DNA of 64,000 nt from Zantedeschia hybrid cultivar (GCA_030544215.1 JARZZO010000011.1:14866001-14930000); one strand, 5' to 3'. Shown: positions 37,801-47,627, numbered from the stretch's first letter. Notes: a model not told the origin generated them from the sequence alone. Made by a program: numbers and translations.

Positions 37801-40800
37801 TGAAAGTGGATGGTACCACAATTTCATTAAATGAAGAGGAAAATTGTAAGAAAAGTCCTCCACAAAGCACCTCCTATACCAAAATCCTAAACCAAAAATA
37901 GCTCACTACTCCCTTAAGAAAGGCAAAAAGGAGGATTTACAAGTATGTTTACTGCACAAAAAGGAAGCCCACTCAAACACCGTATTCCTTACAAAATAAG
38001 CCACCCTATCTGAAATTAGTGCTTCTTTGCAGAAAATCCTCTTATTCCCTTCACTCCAAGTCGCTCACAACATGGTATGAAATACCTAGCCACCACATCA
38101 TGATATCATCCTTGGCCATTCTTCGTCTCAACCTGGTAATAATAAGAAGCTTCTCAACTGTCTGAACAGACACCATGTGCTGTCCAATTCTAGAAAGGAT
38201 CAGCTGTCTAACTTCCATAGGAAAGGAGTTATATATAGGGGCTGGCTATAATGAGCCTCCTCTTGAAACTCCCACTTTCCCATCTTGAAAAAAATAAATA
38301 ACAATCATTAAAAAATTTAGAATATTCAAATACCCCCATCGATGTTGGTTTTGACACTTTGAGATTTAATTTTCACTGTTTGATCGAAAAGCATAGTTGT
38401 AGCCATCCAATCAAATGTATCATTGTTTGGAGATCAAAACTAAAATACTAGGGGATGGGATCAACCCTAAGGGCTAATCTGACGATTTTTTTTTATTTTT
38501 TTGATTATATTCTATTTTTTTAGACGTTGATTTTTTATACCTACCCAATCGGACAGTTATGATTGATCCTCAAGATCAGACGGTGAAAATTAAAGCCTTG
38601 GGGATGGGAACAACATTAAGAGTCCTATTTGAATATTTAAAATTATTGACAAATTTTATTATTTTTTAAACATGAACAGAAGAGGATTTCGAGGGGGTTC
38701 ATCTAAGTTAGATGAGTCCCGGGGCTCATTTGATCCGTTCCGTCACTGTAGCATTGTCAAATTCAAGGGGTAATCCCTGGATTTCATGGGGGGAAGGATA
38801 GTAAACTTCAGATTTCACGGAAACAGAATTCTGGCGGGACCCGTCCGATCAAATGCCTTTAGAATGAAATGGATTAAAATTTGATAAAGAAAACATTAAA
38901 GTGAGTCTTATCAATGTTGCTGCATTTTTAACCATTCAATCTTACAAATAATTTATCTAACGATGATAAAGTTTAAGATAAAAATCAAATTTCATTTGTT
39001 TCGTCTTTGGCGGTGCCCAAAATTCACCGACATAGATGAAGGTGGCCAAGTTGGAGGAATATCAAGTTTATCTATGTAATCGTGAAACCACCATAGCCAT
39101 CAGATTCATAGACCTTGCCATCTATTTGCCAAACATCCAATGTACTTGGGCTTTCGGCCATCAATATGACGGCCTAAGCTGGGCGGCCATGCCATCGGAA
39201 CGGAAATTCTGCAAGCTCCCAAGATTATCGCATATGCGAAAGTGGGATTAACGCCCAGCTTTTGTGCATGGGTGCCTCTTGAATTTTGCCAAGCATTAGA
39301 TTTAATCCAATGGTGATAAGTTAAACCGTAACAGAGAACATCTCTGTTTTTTTTTAGAAGGTGACAAAAGTCACAATTCCATAGAAATATATGAAAGAGG
39401 TACAGGAAAGCCCAGGAGGGCACACCCTTGGATAGGACAGTCCCCCATCCAAGTCCCAAAGGTTTAAAAGATTCTAGCAAAAGCTGTTTTATCAAGAAGA
39501 TAAAACAGGATTACAAAGAAGATGAATTAAGAGATCAACTGCCTCCACAGTCTGATTTTGTCAGAAATAACAGAGCTGCCATCATTCAGGATACCAGCTG
39601 CACGTCCCCACTCTTCCACCCATCTGAATGTCTTCTTCAAGAGTTCATTCGCACTGCTGAATTGGTCACTAAATTTCCTTCTATTTCTTTCACACATATA
39701 GTCCACAACATGGCCGGGCAAAAAAGAAACCATACATGTGTGAGATCCTTTGACGGAGAGACAGCGGTCCACCATTTCAGCAGATTCAACACAGAAATGT
39801 GCTCCACCCAACCAATTCCAAGTATCCTGCACATACTCTTCCATTGGATGGAAATAATGCCACATTTGCAGAATAAATGGAGTTGGTCTTCCTCAAAGTG
39901 TGCACAGAACATACATAAGGAGCTCCCAGGAAGTTTAAGTCTTTTCACCCTCATTCCCGTAAGACTTCTATTCCAGGCAATCTTCCATAGAAACACCCTT
40001 ATTTTATTAGGAAGGTGGTTAGACCAAATTAGATCCTTCCACCAAACCCTAGTACCACCATCATTCAAAAGTTGAACCAAGGATTTAACCGAAAAGAGCC
40101 CATTATTAGTCCATCTCCAAACTCTCTTGTCTTGCACCTCACTGCAGATCCTAACACCATTGATTAAGTTAAACAAGGCTATCAGTTCCTCTGTTTCCAC
40201 ATCAGTAGGGTTTCTTCTAAGCATAAGGATAACCTGGCATGTGCTGCTATGAGACAGAACCTCTTAAACCGAAGCATCCTTGTTCTGGGCAATGCTGAAA
40301 AGATTGCTAAAAACCACAGTCAAATCCAGATTGGAGCACCATTTGTCCTTCCAAAATCGTATGTCCCTGCCATTACCCACTTGGACTTCGCAAGAGGTGA
40401 CCATAAAATCAGCACATTTAAGAATGTTCCTCCATATGGGAGATAAATTATAACTTGAAGAGTGAGAGAAACTCCATTTGCTCTCACCATGAAAGTACAA
40501 GTCATTGACAATTACAGCCCAAGGAGCATCCGGATACTCTCCTCTTCTCCACAACCATTTGGCTAACAAGGCTTTGTTGAAGATGGCAATCCCATAAAGA
40601 CCAATGCCTCCTTGCTCCTTGCTCTTGCACACATTCTTCCAGGCAATCAAATGCATTCCTCTCTTTTCCCTTTTCCCTCCCGCCCAAAAAAAGGAGCTCC
40701 TGAGTGATTCAATGATTTTTTCCACGGTTCTAGGGATCTTCATAACAGAAGCGTAGTATAGAGCCAATGAAGAAAGAACCGACTTGGATAGGATCAATCT

Positions 40801-43800
40801 TCCTCCTCCAGACAGAAAGCTGCTCTTCCATCCTTCCAGCCTGTTCTCAAACTTCTTTATGAGACCATCCCAATCCCTGATCCTAATGACACCATACGAT
40901 AGGGGCAGCCCCAAATATTTGATAGGGAAGTTGCTTACTCTGCACTTTAGGGAATTTGCAATGTCCTGTACCCTTTGCTGAGTCATGTTCAGCCCAACAA
41001 TTTCAGATTTCTCATAATTGATTTTCAACCCCGTGATGACTTCCACCAAAATTAGCAAACTCTTTATATTCTGGATGTCCTCAGTACTTCCAGGTGTAAA
41101 CAAGAGAGTGTCGTCTGCAAACTGAAGGTGAGATAGATGGATATGGCTTCTACCAATCCTGAACCCTTCCACCAAGCCCTGTTGAGTTGCACTATCCCAA
41201 AGGGTGCTCAAAATCTGTCCACCAAGCCCTGAGAACATCTCTGTTATTACATAACGGAAAGGTATTTCCCATATATATATAAACTCCTGAACTTAGCTAA
41301 GTTTCAGGTTATTACATGTCTTCTATGGTGTCGATACCGTACAGTTAGGTGTCAACACCTCTTCTGCTGAGGTGCGAATCTGCCCTGTTTTGTCATATTT
41401 TTCCTGAAATAACTTTTAAATAGCCTTGGACAAGTGTTAGGGGCAATAATAAGAGTTTTGTTAATCATCAAAACCAATAATCCAACAATAACAAACTTAA
41501 TAGTGGCCTAAACTTGTTTTAAAAATGTTAAACAATAGCTTTTGAGAGTCTCAAGACTGAACCCCCCCCCCCCTCTCTTTCCCCAAGGTTGCTTTCCTCC
41601 ATATCCCCGTAGTGTTAACTTTAATATGAATATTGTAGACCTCAAAAATAGTAGTGTCAAGGCTAATACTATGGAGTTGTTTGTTTCGTCGTAAAATTCT
41701 GTACTTCTCCAGTTTTAATCTCAGTGATTTTTTACAGTTTTGAAATCAGAGAACACCTTGTTTGAATGCCTGTAAAACACATGAAAATAAAACAAGGGAA
41801 AGCACAGATTATCTGGTTTTGGTTTCCATGGTCCTCCTGTGGAAACCACCGGTTAATTTTTTTACCCAAACCAAACACAAATAAGGAAGTAGGTCATCAA
41901 ACCTTCCAAAAAAAAAAAGAGTAAGTAGGCAATAAAGTGGGCCAGACAGAATTTTGTTACATTGTATTAAACCTCTGAAAACACTGAAAAATGAGACAAT
42001 TTTTTAAATTTCAACGCTTTTCATTGAAACAAACAACCCGTATATCAAAAGATTCAAAACTAATATTCCTATCAAACCAGCCATTAACAAACAATTCAAA
42101 GTGACAGAAGCAGTTTCAGTGTTCCAGATGAGAGTAGGCCAGAGTAAAGTATCATTTCAGCCCATTTCAATTATGCTCAAAATATGATCAGAAGAATCTT
42201 GAATGGAGTGAAGTTCACAGTGATAGTTTTGTATGATTCCCTAGTTATGAGGTGTATGATGACCTTGCCTCGATTTAAAGTGTCATCATTAAGAAGTACC
42301 TTCCTCGGATGGATAACGAACCCTACAGCATTTGGTTGCAACCTTACCCAGACATGGATATTTTTTGGGGTGCAGTCTCTTCAATAATTGATGCCCATAG
42401 TAGCTTGGGAAAGTGAAGTTTCTGGTCCATATGCACCGTATTGTCAGCTACGGCCATTGGAGTTGCAGAAGGTGGGCGAATCTGATTAACAATCTGAGAT
42501 TTACGGTTGTCAGCATGGATGGCAGTACCGGTACCGGTACCGGCCGGTACGGGCTTAAAGGGGCCCAAAAAAATCAGAAAAAATGTAAACAATTAATTAG
42601 CTATGTGTTGGGTGTGATAAAAGTGGGTGAAGACAAAGAAGTACACATAACGCATACAAAATGACTATTTTCATACAGATTAAACATGAAAAATATTATG
42701 TTAATGTACTAAATATTTACAACAATGCAAAATATTAGCGAAATCAAACGATCCTTACCTATGAAAAACATAAGTGAGTCCCTTAATATGGATAATAACC
42801 CGTAGATCCTTCTGATTCATCATCTGGTTGCTGTTGCTGGTATCCATAATAAGGTTGCATATGTTCCCTATATTCACCATAACTAAACAATGATGCAGCC
42901 AAGTCGTGCATCCCTCTTTGAATCCCTCTTGGAGTATATGCTTGTTGACTTGATGAAATTCCAGAATCATGATGCAAAGAAGTAGCATGAGGATAAGAAG
43001 AAGACCCTGACCCATAACTGCTACTGGGTGGAATCGGTGGATGGAATTGAAAGCCTTCATATACTCTACTTGATCTCCCCAGCTATACATGCCTGCTTCT
43101 TGTTGGCCACCTCCATAACCTGACTGCTGTCCATGCTGACTTTGTGAATCATAATCTCCTTGACTTTCATGTTGTCCTCTTCCTGTGTCAATATGTAAGG
43201 AGAAAGAAGGTGCATACACTCCGCCCCCGGTAGTAACACCTGCAGTTGCACCAGCATCATCACTAAGAGACTTTGTCCCATCATCATCATCATCTTGATC
43301 ATAATCAACAATTAACTTTCTTTTGACATTACTTGATTTTTTCTTTTGTGATGCCTGTTTTTGCTAGCTTTCTTTTCTTTTTAGATCCTTTTGCAAGTTC
43401 AATCGATTCAATAATCTTTTTCCTCGTGGTGTATGCCTCACATAAATTTGTTTCATCTCATTAATGGCAGGATCGTCTCTGGCAGCCAGATTAGTCCTCT
43501 CCAATGTAAATGTACTCCTTTTCAAGAATGATGGTGGCCCAACCATTCTAGGAGTGACTGGCCTACTATCTGATTCTGAGTGTCTAGTAGGCTCAAGCTC
43601 AGTATCATGTGCAAATAAAGGCACATGCTCAGTCTAACTCTGATGCTTATGTGAAGGAGGAGGTGAATTTTCTTTTTGCCTTTTCGAGGTTCTTAATTCT
43701 AGATCTCTAGCAACAGCTCCATCTAGTATGCCTTCTGCCCATCCTGTATCATCAGGATCAAAAACTGGCTCATCGACAGTTTTTGATCTCTAGCAACAGC

Positions 43801-44932
43801 CCTAACCGCTAATTAGGGACAAAATTTGGGATTTCCCCTAATTAACTGTCGATCAACACAATTGACAGCACACTCATATTTTAAAACATGCAATGAAGCT
43901 TAATTATGTTCCAATTGATATTTAATTTAAGTAATTAGACAAAAATCCTAATTTTTAACCGCTAATTATGGCCAAAATTGGGGATTTCCCCTAATTAACC
44001 GTCGATCAACGTAATTGACAGCACACTCCTAGTTTAAAACATGCAATGAAGCTTAATTAGGCTCCAATTGATATTTTATTTAAGTAATTAGACAAAAGTC
44101 CTAATTTTTAACCACTAATTAGGGCCAAAATCGGGGGTTGTCTATTTTATCAAGAAAATGAACGTAAATAATCTAAGAAATATGTAACAAACTAAAAAAT
44201 AATCACTACATTAAAATATAAATCATACCTTCTTTTTTTCTTCCACCCAAAACGATGAAAACGTCTCCGGAAAAGGGTGAAAACGTCTCCGGCGGCGGTG
44301 GCGGGCGGCGGTGGTGGTTCTTTCCCCTCCTTCCCTTCTCCTCCCACTGCAAAAAACCAGAATCCCCTCTCACAGATCTGTTTGTGTGAGAGGGGACAGT
44401 GAAACACCCCTTTAAGGGGTGGTGTTTCACGGGCGTACCGGCCCGGTACAGTCTTTTTTTTTTTTTTTTTTTTTTTACGGTACCGGCCCTAAATGGGGGT
44501 ACCGGTACCGGCCAAAACTGCCATCCATGGTTGTCAGGGAGAAGTCCATGCAAGTGAAATCTGAATGACTTTCCACAAAACTGAAAGGCAAGTCTTTTAT
44601 AACTGCCACAAAAATTGAAGCCTGTTAAGTTGTCACTATGTGCTCCCACTTCAATTATTACATTTTTTTGTTTTTTTACGTTGTCTCTTGATAAAATTAA
44701 ATCAACAATCTCAATGGGCATGCCTTTCTTTATTGATAATAAACAGTCCTCGGGAAAAAGAAAATGTATAAGTAAATTGTTGCTTTGCTTTAACCAACTT
44801 TTACAAATGATAATTTGGAAACAAGGTGATGGGAGGGTCCTCTTTCCACAATTTTGTCTCATGTTTGTGATCAAATGTCATTAGTTAACATGTTCAACTT
44901 TGTTTATTTATTTATTTACTTCTTTTTTTTTT

Positions 44933-44963
<31 letters not shown>

Positions 44964-46318
44964 GGGGGGAATGGCATATAGGCCCCAGCCTTCGGCGGCT
45001 TAAATTCCCACAGGTTCTGGGTTTGAGTCCCTGCGTCGCCCCAGAGTAGCTTACCCTACACATTGTCCCCCCTCGTGCTGGGGCAGTTTACTTGGTATGA
45101 CTTGGGTGTCTGGCCTGGGAGCTGCCCCAAACCCAGCTGTAGTGCGGTATGGCTTGGGTGTCTTATCTTGGGAGCTGCCCTAAACCCCAGCCAGGGTTTC
45201 CCACAAGTACCATCACTATTTAAAAAAAAGGTCAACTTTTTTTCAAATTATAGAAGCTGCTTTGCTTTTATTTCTTTGTCTTGTCTTTAGCTATTTAATT
45301 TGTCATTTACTGAGAAAATATGGGCAGCACCTAATTGCATGGGAAAGGAGAAAATTCATAAATTGGTTACATGGGGAAGTTAAGCTGGCCATCAACTATT
45401 TTAACTGAACTCCTGCAGATTTAATATGGAGCTTTGACATTTTTGTATGAGAATAAGTATTACTTACTTTTAAAAGGCATGGTCTATCAAAATGTGATGA
45501 CAGATGTAGAAGTGATATATGATTTGAGAGCATTTAATTGATATTCATCCCAGTCGCGGAGATTTGTCTTTTTTTTCTTTTTCTTTTTTTTTTGGGGGGG
45601 GGGGGTGTATGGCAAGGAAAAAAAGCTACATTTGGATGTATCAGTCCCTACCCATGGTCTGATTTATTATGTTTTTGAAGGTACACTGTAGAAATCCTAT
45701 TTTGCAAACATTGAAGTTGGCAATTCATAGTGTACTGTTAAAAGATAATATTATGTATATTTTTGTTATAAACCATTTGTTATAAAAATTGTGCAATAGA
45801 AATTGAATTGAATTAATGTTCCAGACTCTAGTTCTGTTGTCACCATTCATTTCTAGGTGTTTATTATAATTTCACTTATTCCATTGCTTCACATCTGACC
45901 CTCAAAGTTTCTTTGTAAATTCCGGTGTTTGAATTACCCACTCATCAGAACTCATTTTTTAGGCTGCCAGGTAAACTTTGAGTTCATGAATTACACGGTC
46001 ATCACAAGCCAGTGTAGAGGACCACAGTACTCTACCAGGTTATGTTGTGGAGCTTTCAAGGAGTTTGCATGCCCGTATGCTGAACAACTGAATGATCTCG
46101 ATAGTGACTGTGGTTCAACCATGTTCAGTTACATAAATCTTTACGGAAACTACCCTGCGGGTCTTTTTTCAAGCTTGTGTAGAGATTCACGTCGAGGTCT
46201 AGAATGCACTGCAGAGCAAAGAAAAACTGTCGACGTTCCTACTGCAGCCACCATGGCTCATGGTGTACCTCCTCTTGCAATCATGCTCTGGTTCCTGCTC
46301 ACTTTTCTTCTTTTTTGA
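29939..46318 (+). CDS. LORELEI-like GPI-anchored protein (LLG/LRE family)
   Basis: Family role: these small GPI-anchored proteins act as chaperone and co-receptor for FERONIA-type receptor kinases and bind RALF peptides at the plasma membrane. Exons: 29939-30068, 30208-30264, 45963-46318. They join in frame (both introns phase 1; splice codons GAT and AGC) to 180 residues. Visible parts: signal peptide with h-region SLLAIAFFLLAGVAA (about 20-34), the family phrase CQVNFEFMNYTVITSQC, eight cysteines at 64, 80, 90, 91, 99, 112, 135 and 144 in the LRE pattern, the LNDL motif at 105-108, FSYINLYGNYPAGLF, and a C-terminal hydrophobic tail after residue 163 fitting a GPI signal. Length is normal for the family. 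Intron 2 is 15,698 bp and full of transposable elements. Start chosen as the only ATG giving a signal peptide. Confidence 0.93.
30265..32500. other. start of LLG intron 2, low-complexity tracts
   Basis: A (TA)n run lies at about 31007-31032, A-rich and G-rich runs at 31122-31134 and 31162-31180, and a T run at 31195-31210. The frames here do not resemble known proteins. No mobile-element boundary could be set. Confidence 0.5.
32511..32647. repeat. three tandem copies of a 46-bp unit
   Basis: Units end in GTATGTATTTGGTTATGC at 32556, 32602 and 32647, each preceded by a diverged TTGATATTGCTACTAATA segment. The copies are unequal, so this is an old local duplication. Confidence 0.75.
32690..33420. 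mobile_element. retroelement fragment with GGTGTCGACACC-type repeats
   Basis: It contains AGAGGGGAGAGGTGAATAGGG near 32721, a phrase frequent in plant LTR-retroelement ends. It also has a run of diverged palindromes (GTGTCGACACC 33205, GTGTCAACACC 33259, GTGTTGACACC 33281, GTGTCGACACT 33332, GTGTCAACACC 33352), partly in tandem units with GCTCGGGCTCTCTCTGTGAG. A related piece (GTGTCGATACCGTACAGTTA…GTGTCAACACC) lies at 41329-41360. No coding domain remains. Confidence 0.45.
33421..34571. mobile_element. LTR-retroelement-like host sequence left of the Pack-MULE
   Basis: There is no coding frame. A short tandem module occurs at 34243-34345 (AATCCCCCAGTAAAAGGGC, AATCCCCCAATAAAAGGGC, CACCCCCAGTAAAAGGG, with GGCCGGGACTAGGACAC-type spacers). 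The sequence probably continues at 36504-37250 beyond the inserted element, which has LTR-like text (GGGCTGGCCCATTAAGGTAG). The assignment rests on style, not on domains. Confidence 0.35.
34830..35830 (-). pseudogene. GC-rich gene-like cargo inside the Pack-MULE-like element
   Basis: Minus-strand frames read protein-like segments: NLCKILEIPLDLTPTNLLLP, RFDSRDRPMVEVDEDPTW and RANNMLPPPPQLQQHHHHQS from 35546 down to 35292, and DEQLDKFRDAMIVEFRKAFD from 35192 down to 34914. They are in different frames or broken, so no intact protein results. I do not recognise the parent gene. The + strand is open as well because of the GC bias. A (CT)n run at 35580-35612 and a 37-bp tandem repeat (35674-35800) interrupt the block. 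Confidence 0.4.
35674..35800. repeat. 37-bp tandem repeat, about 3.5 copies
   Basis: GCCGGAGTGGG-type starts occur at 35674 (GCCGAAGTGCG), 35711, 35748 and 35785, each followed by (C)GTTGGGAGTGCCAGGT-like text. The period of 37 is not a multiple of three, so it cannot be a coding repeat in one frame. Confidence 0.85.
35837..36303. mobile_element. hAT-type MITE nested in the Pack-MULE-like element
   Basis: It begins CATAGTTGTCAATCCCATCC and ends GGGATGGGATTGATAACTATG, a terminal inverted repeat of about 21 bases with few mismatches. It is flanked by a perfect 8-bp duplication ATTAGGAG (35829-35836 and 36304-36311). The interior repeats GTCCC/GGGAC words near both ends and is AT-rich in the middle, with no coding frame. 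Its position shows it landed after the Pack-MULE-like element had formed. Confidence 0.9.
36504..37685. other. LTR-like or non-coding intron DNA
   Basis: This is a probable continuation of the sequence left of 34572. A C/T-rich leader-like part (36880-37035) and a GC-rich part (37035-37200) give an open frame of about 156 codons on + (36747-37217) that resembles no protein I know. After 37240 it is AT-rich. Confidence 0.35.
37686..37800. repeat. compound microsatellite (CT)n(AT)n(GT)n(AT)n
   Basis: A pure dinucleotide array changes unit three times. It directly abuts the 3' end of a LINE tail at 37801, so it may have grown from that element's tail or target. Confidence 0.95.
37801..38290 (-). 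mobile_element. LINE 3' fragment (decayed reverse-transcriptase C-terminus)
   Basis: The minus strand encodes a typical plant LINE end: EGNKRIFCKEALISDRVAYF then VRNTVFEWASFLCSKHTCKS, closed by a stop near 37908. Upstream pieces are broken by stops and shifts. The element is truncated at its 5' side near 38290. Its 3' side meets the microsatellite. Confidence 0.7.
38316..38641. mobile_element. MITE with AATATTCAAATA-type inverted ends
   Basis: Left TTAGAATATTCAAATACC (38317-38334) pairs with right CCTATTTGAATATTTAA (38624-38640). Further inward GATTTAATTTTCACTGTTTG (38362-38381) pairs with CAGACGGTGAAAATTAAAG (38577-38595). A direct GGGGATGGGA word occurs on both inner sides (38452 and 38610). 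There is no coding frame, and superfamily and target duplication are unresolved. Confidence 0.6.
38716..38862. mobile_element. possible short MITE
   Basis: GGGGCTCATTTGATCCG near 38723 and CGTCCGATCAAATGCC near 38845 form an imperfect terminal inverted repeat around a GC-richer centre. The form resembles known plant MITE ends but the match is short. Confidence 0.3.
39349..41230 (-). mobile_element. 5'-truncated LINE with decayed reverse transcriptase, in LLG intron 2
   Basis: The minus strand encodes the C-terminal half of a plant LINE ORF2. From 41238 down to 40264 there is one open frame with the RT catalytic-box motif FADDTLLF, then LKINYEKSEIVGLNM, YLGLPLS, ENRLEGWKSSFLSGGGRLIL and FFWAGGKREKRGMHLIAWKN. 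After a stop, a second frame (40224-39637) carries the zf-RVT part (VWRWTNNGLFSVKSLVQLL, WWKDLIWSNHLPNKIRVFLW, CMFCAHFEEDQLHLFCKC). A third frame completes the end (39865-39527). A T run at about 39347-39355 is the poly(A) tail read on +. The 15-bp direct repeat GAGAACATCTCTGTT at 39334-39348 and 41231-41245 is the target duplication. The endonuclease and N-terminal RT are missing, so it is dead. Confidence 0.93.
41246..42513. other. LLG intron DNA, retroelement scraps
   Basis: 41329-41360 holds a GTGTCGATACC…GTGTCAACACC piece related to 32690-33420. A C run at 41562-41574 occurs in a CCCCCCTCTCTTTCCCC context as seen at LTR ends. The rest is AT-rich with no gene. Confidence 0.4.
42514..44529 (-). 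mobile_element. hAT-like DNA transposon, internally degraded
   Basis: The perfect 13-bp terminal inverted repeat CATGGATGGCAGT / ACTGCCATCCATG is flanked by the perfect 8-bp duplication GTTGTCAG (42506-42513, 44530-44537). Subterminal clusters of GGTACCGG occur at both ends (42526-42550 and 44477-44512). On the minus strand a low-complexity tail reads KRKLIVDYDQDDDDDGTKSL, DSQSQHGQQSGYGGGQQEAG, then after a frameshift near 43000-43050 SSQQAYTPRGIQRGMHDLAA and EHMQPYYGYQQQQPDDESEG with a stop at about 42783. That resembles the C-terminal tail attached to plant hAT transposases. The catalytic core is absent, so it cannot move by itself. A further frame (43624-43364) is also broken. Confidence 0.88.
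43804..44135. repeat. 153-bp tandem repeat inside the hAT-like element
   Basis: AACCGCTAATTAGGG starts at 43804, AACCGCTAATTATGG at 43957 and AACCACTAATTAGGG at 44110: two full units and a partial third. Units share GGGATTTCCCCTAATTAAC, GATCAAC, AATTGACAGCACACTC, ACATGCAATGAAGCTTAATT and AGTAATTAGACAAAA. Each unit can also form internal stems around TAATTA. Confidence 0.9.
44538..44974. other. LLG intron DNA, ends in a G tract
   Basis: AT-rich, no gene. A (GT)n run passes into a G tract (about 44935-44969) just before the SINE-like unit. Confidence 0.5.
44975..45225 (+). mobile_element. SINE-like unit with a tRNA-type B box
   Basis: Text near the start (GGCATATAGGCCCCAGCCTT) is followed by GGTTCTGGGTTTGAGTCCC (45014-45032), which contains a B-box-like sequence. 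The 3' part holds two diverged copies of GTATGACTTGGGTGTC…GGGAGCTGCCCC (45095-45133 and 45149-45183). The end is a run of A (TTTAAAAAAAAGG). A/B-box spacing and target duplication were not established, so this is tentative. Confidence 0.45.
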
Positions 46319-47619
46319 GACCGAAAGGTGTATATCCTGTTTATACTAATTTTACAGAAAACTGGTCTTGAAAGTTGAAACTGAGTACCATCAATGCAGT
46401 GTTTGGGTTTGTGAGGGGTGTTCTTCTCTTTCTTCTGTGTTGTTGCTACGTTTTGTTTGTAACATAAATATCATGATTTCCTTGAAGACGGCTGAATTCT
46501 CCTTTCCATAAGTCCTCCTGCCATAGTTGGATGTTCTTGTACTGAATCATCATCCTCACAAGCCTCATCTGTGTTTGGCTTGTCATTGTTGTCGGCCTTT
46601 TACTTTCATTACATCAATGTGGATTACCTCGAGAATTAGCAATAACTTTTTTAGATATTTGTAATTAGATATTAAGGCCTAACGGGGAATGAATAATGAT
46701 GATAATGCATGTTGCTGGGTCTCTTTTGGAGCTAGATTTTAACTGGGTGGTACTCTACCAATTTTAATGGAGTGCCCAACCTTCTTCTGATTGGACTGTT
46801 GCCGATCTACTCCAAATGCTTCGGTTAAAACCGCCTAGGATATTTTCAATTCAATATCCTTTTTGGGTACTCTCATTCTTTGGGAAATCATGGTCTTCCT
46901 TGGATGTTCTTATAAGCTTTCTATTGGAGTTGGTCCTTGTTCTTTTGTCATCAACCCCTTCAGATGGATCAAGTCTTAAAACATAGTGGCAATGTAGTGC
47001 AATGCGTGAAAAAAGAAAACCCATTCTGTTATAAAGGCCCCCCCTAGAGGAGTTTTTTAGGATGGGTTGAGGGGTCTTTTAGGACGTTTTAAATGATTGT
47101 AGTGATTAATAAGGAATATAAAGATTGCACGGCTAAAGAATATTAAAAGACTATAAGAATAAAAAATAAAAAAATTCTTTAATTTATTATTATGATTATT
47201 ATATAAGGTACACATGAGACCAAGCACTTTATTTATCATATTTTAATGCTCAAGTGAGTAAAGAAAATGGCAACGTACGTGGCGTTTATGATGAAACTTT
47301 ATAAAATCCAAACTAATTTTCAAATTAAGATAATATAAAAGGAATCTTGTAGCATCGAGCAGGTGGACCTTGTTCATTTGTCCCCCAAAGCACACTTTGA
47401 TAGTATTTTTTTCATTGTTAAAGAAAATGATATTTCGCCTTGATAAATGACAAAAATGTTCTCAATTAGTGTGAGGAGATACATAATAGAGATCTACTTC
47501 ATTTCAGATCCGAAAGATCTTCTTCCTTGATAAAATGAAATGAACCACCATCTGTCCACAAATCTGAACCCCCCTTATTGTGTAAGGTATACCTATGAGA
47601 CTTCTTGCAGCTTTCCATC
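46319..47619. other. LLG 3' UTR and LLG-PSAG spacer
   Basis: A probable LLG 3' UTR runs to about 46500. The rest is AT-rich without coding frames. No clear terminator signal is assignable. Confidence 0.5.
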
Positions 47620-47627
47620 AGCCGGGC

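Noticed and set aside
39428..40075. 215-codon + strand frame
   Set aside because: It is the antisense shadow of the LINE reverse-transcriptase region, and its residues resemble no protein.
42526..42550. GGTACC palindrome cluster as a gene promoter
   Set aside because: The same cluster occurs at the other end of the element inside exact inverted repeats, so it belongs to the transposon.
44206..44874. 222-codon minus-strand frame crossing the hAT-like element edge
   Set aside because: It runs across the transposon terminus into host intron and contains a homopolymer Lys run from the T tract. Not a gene.
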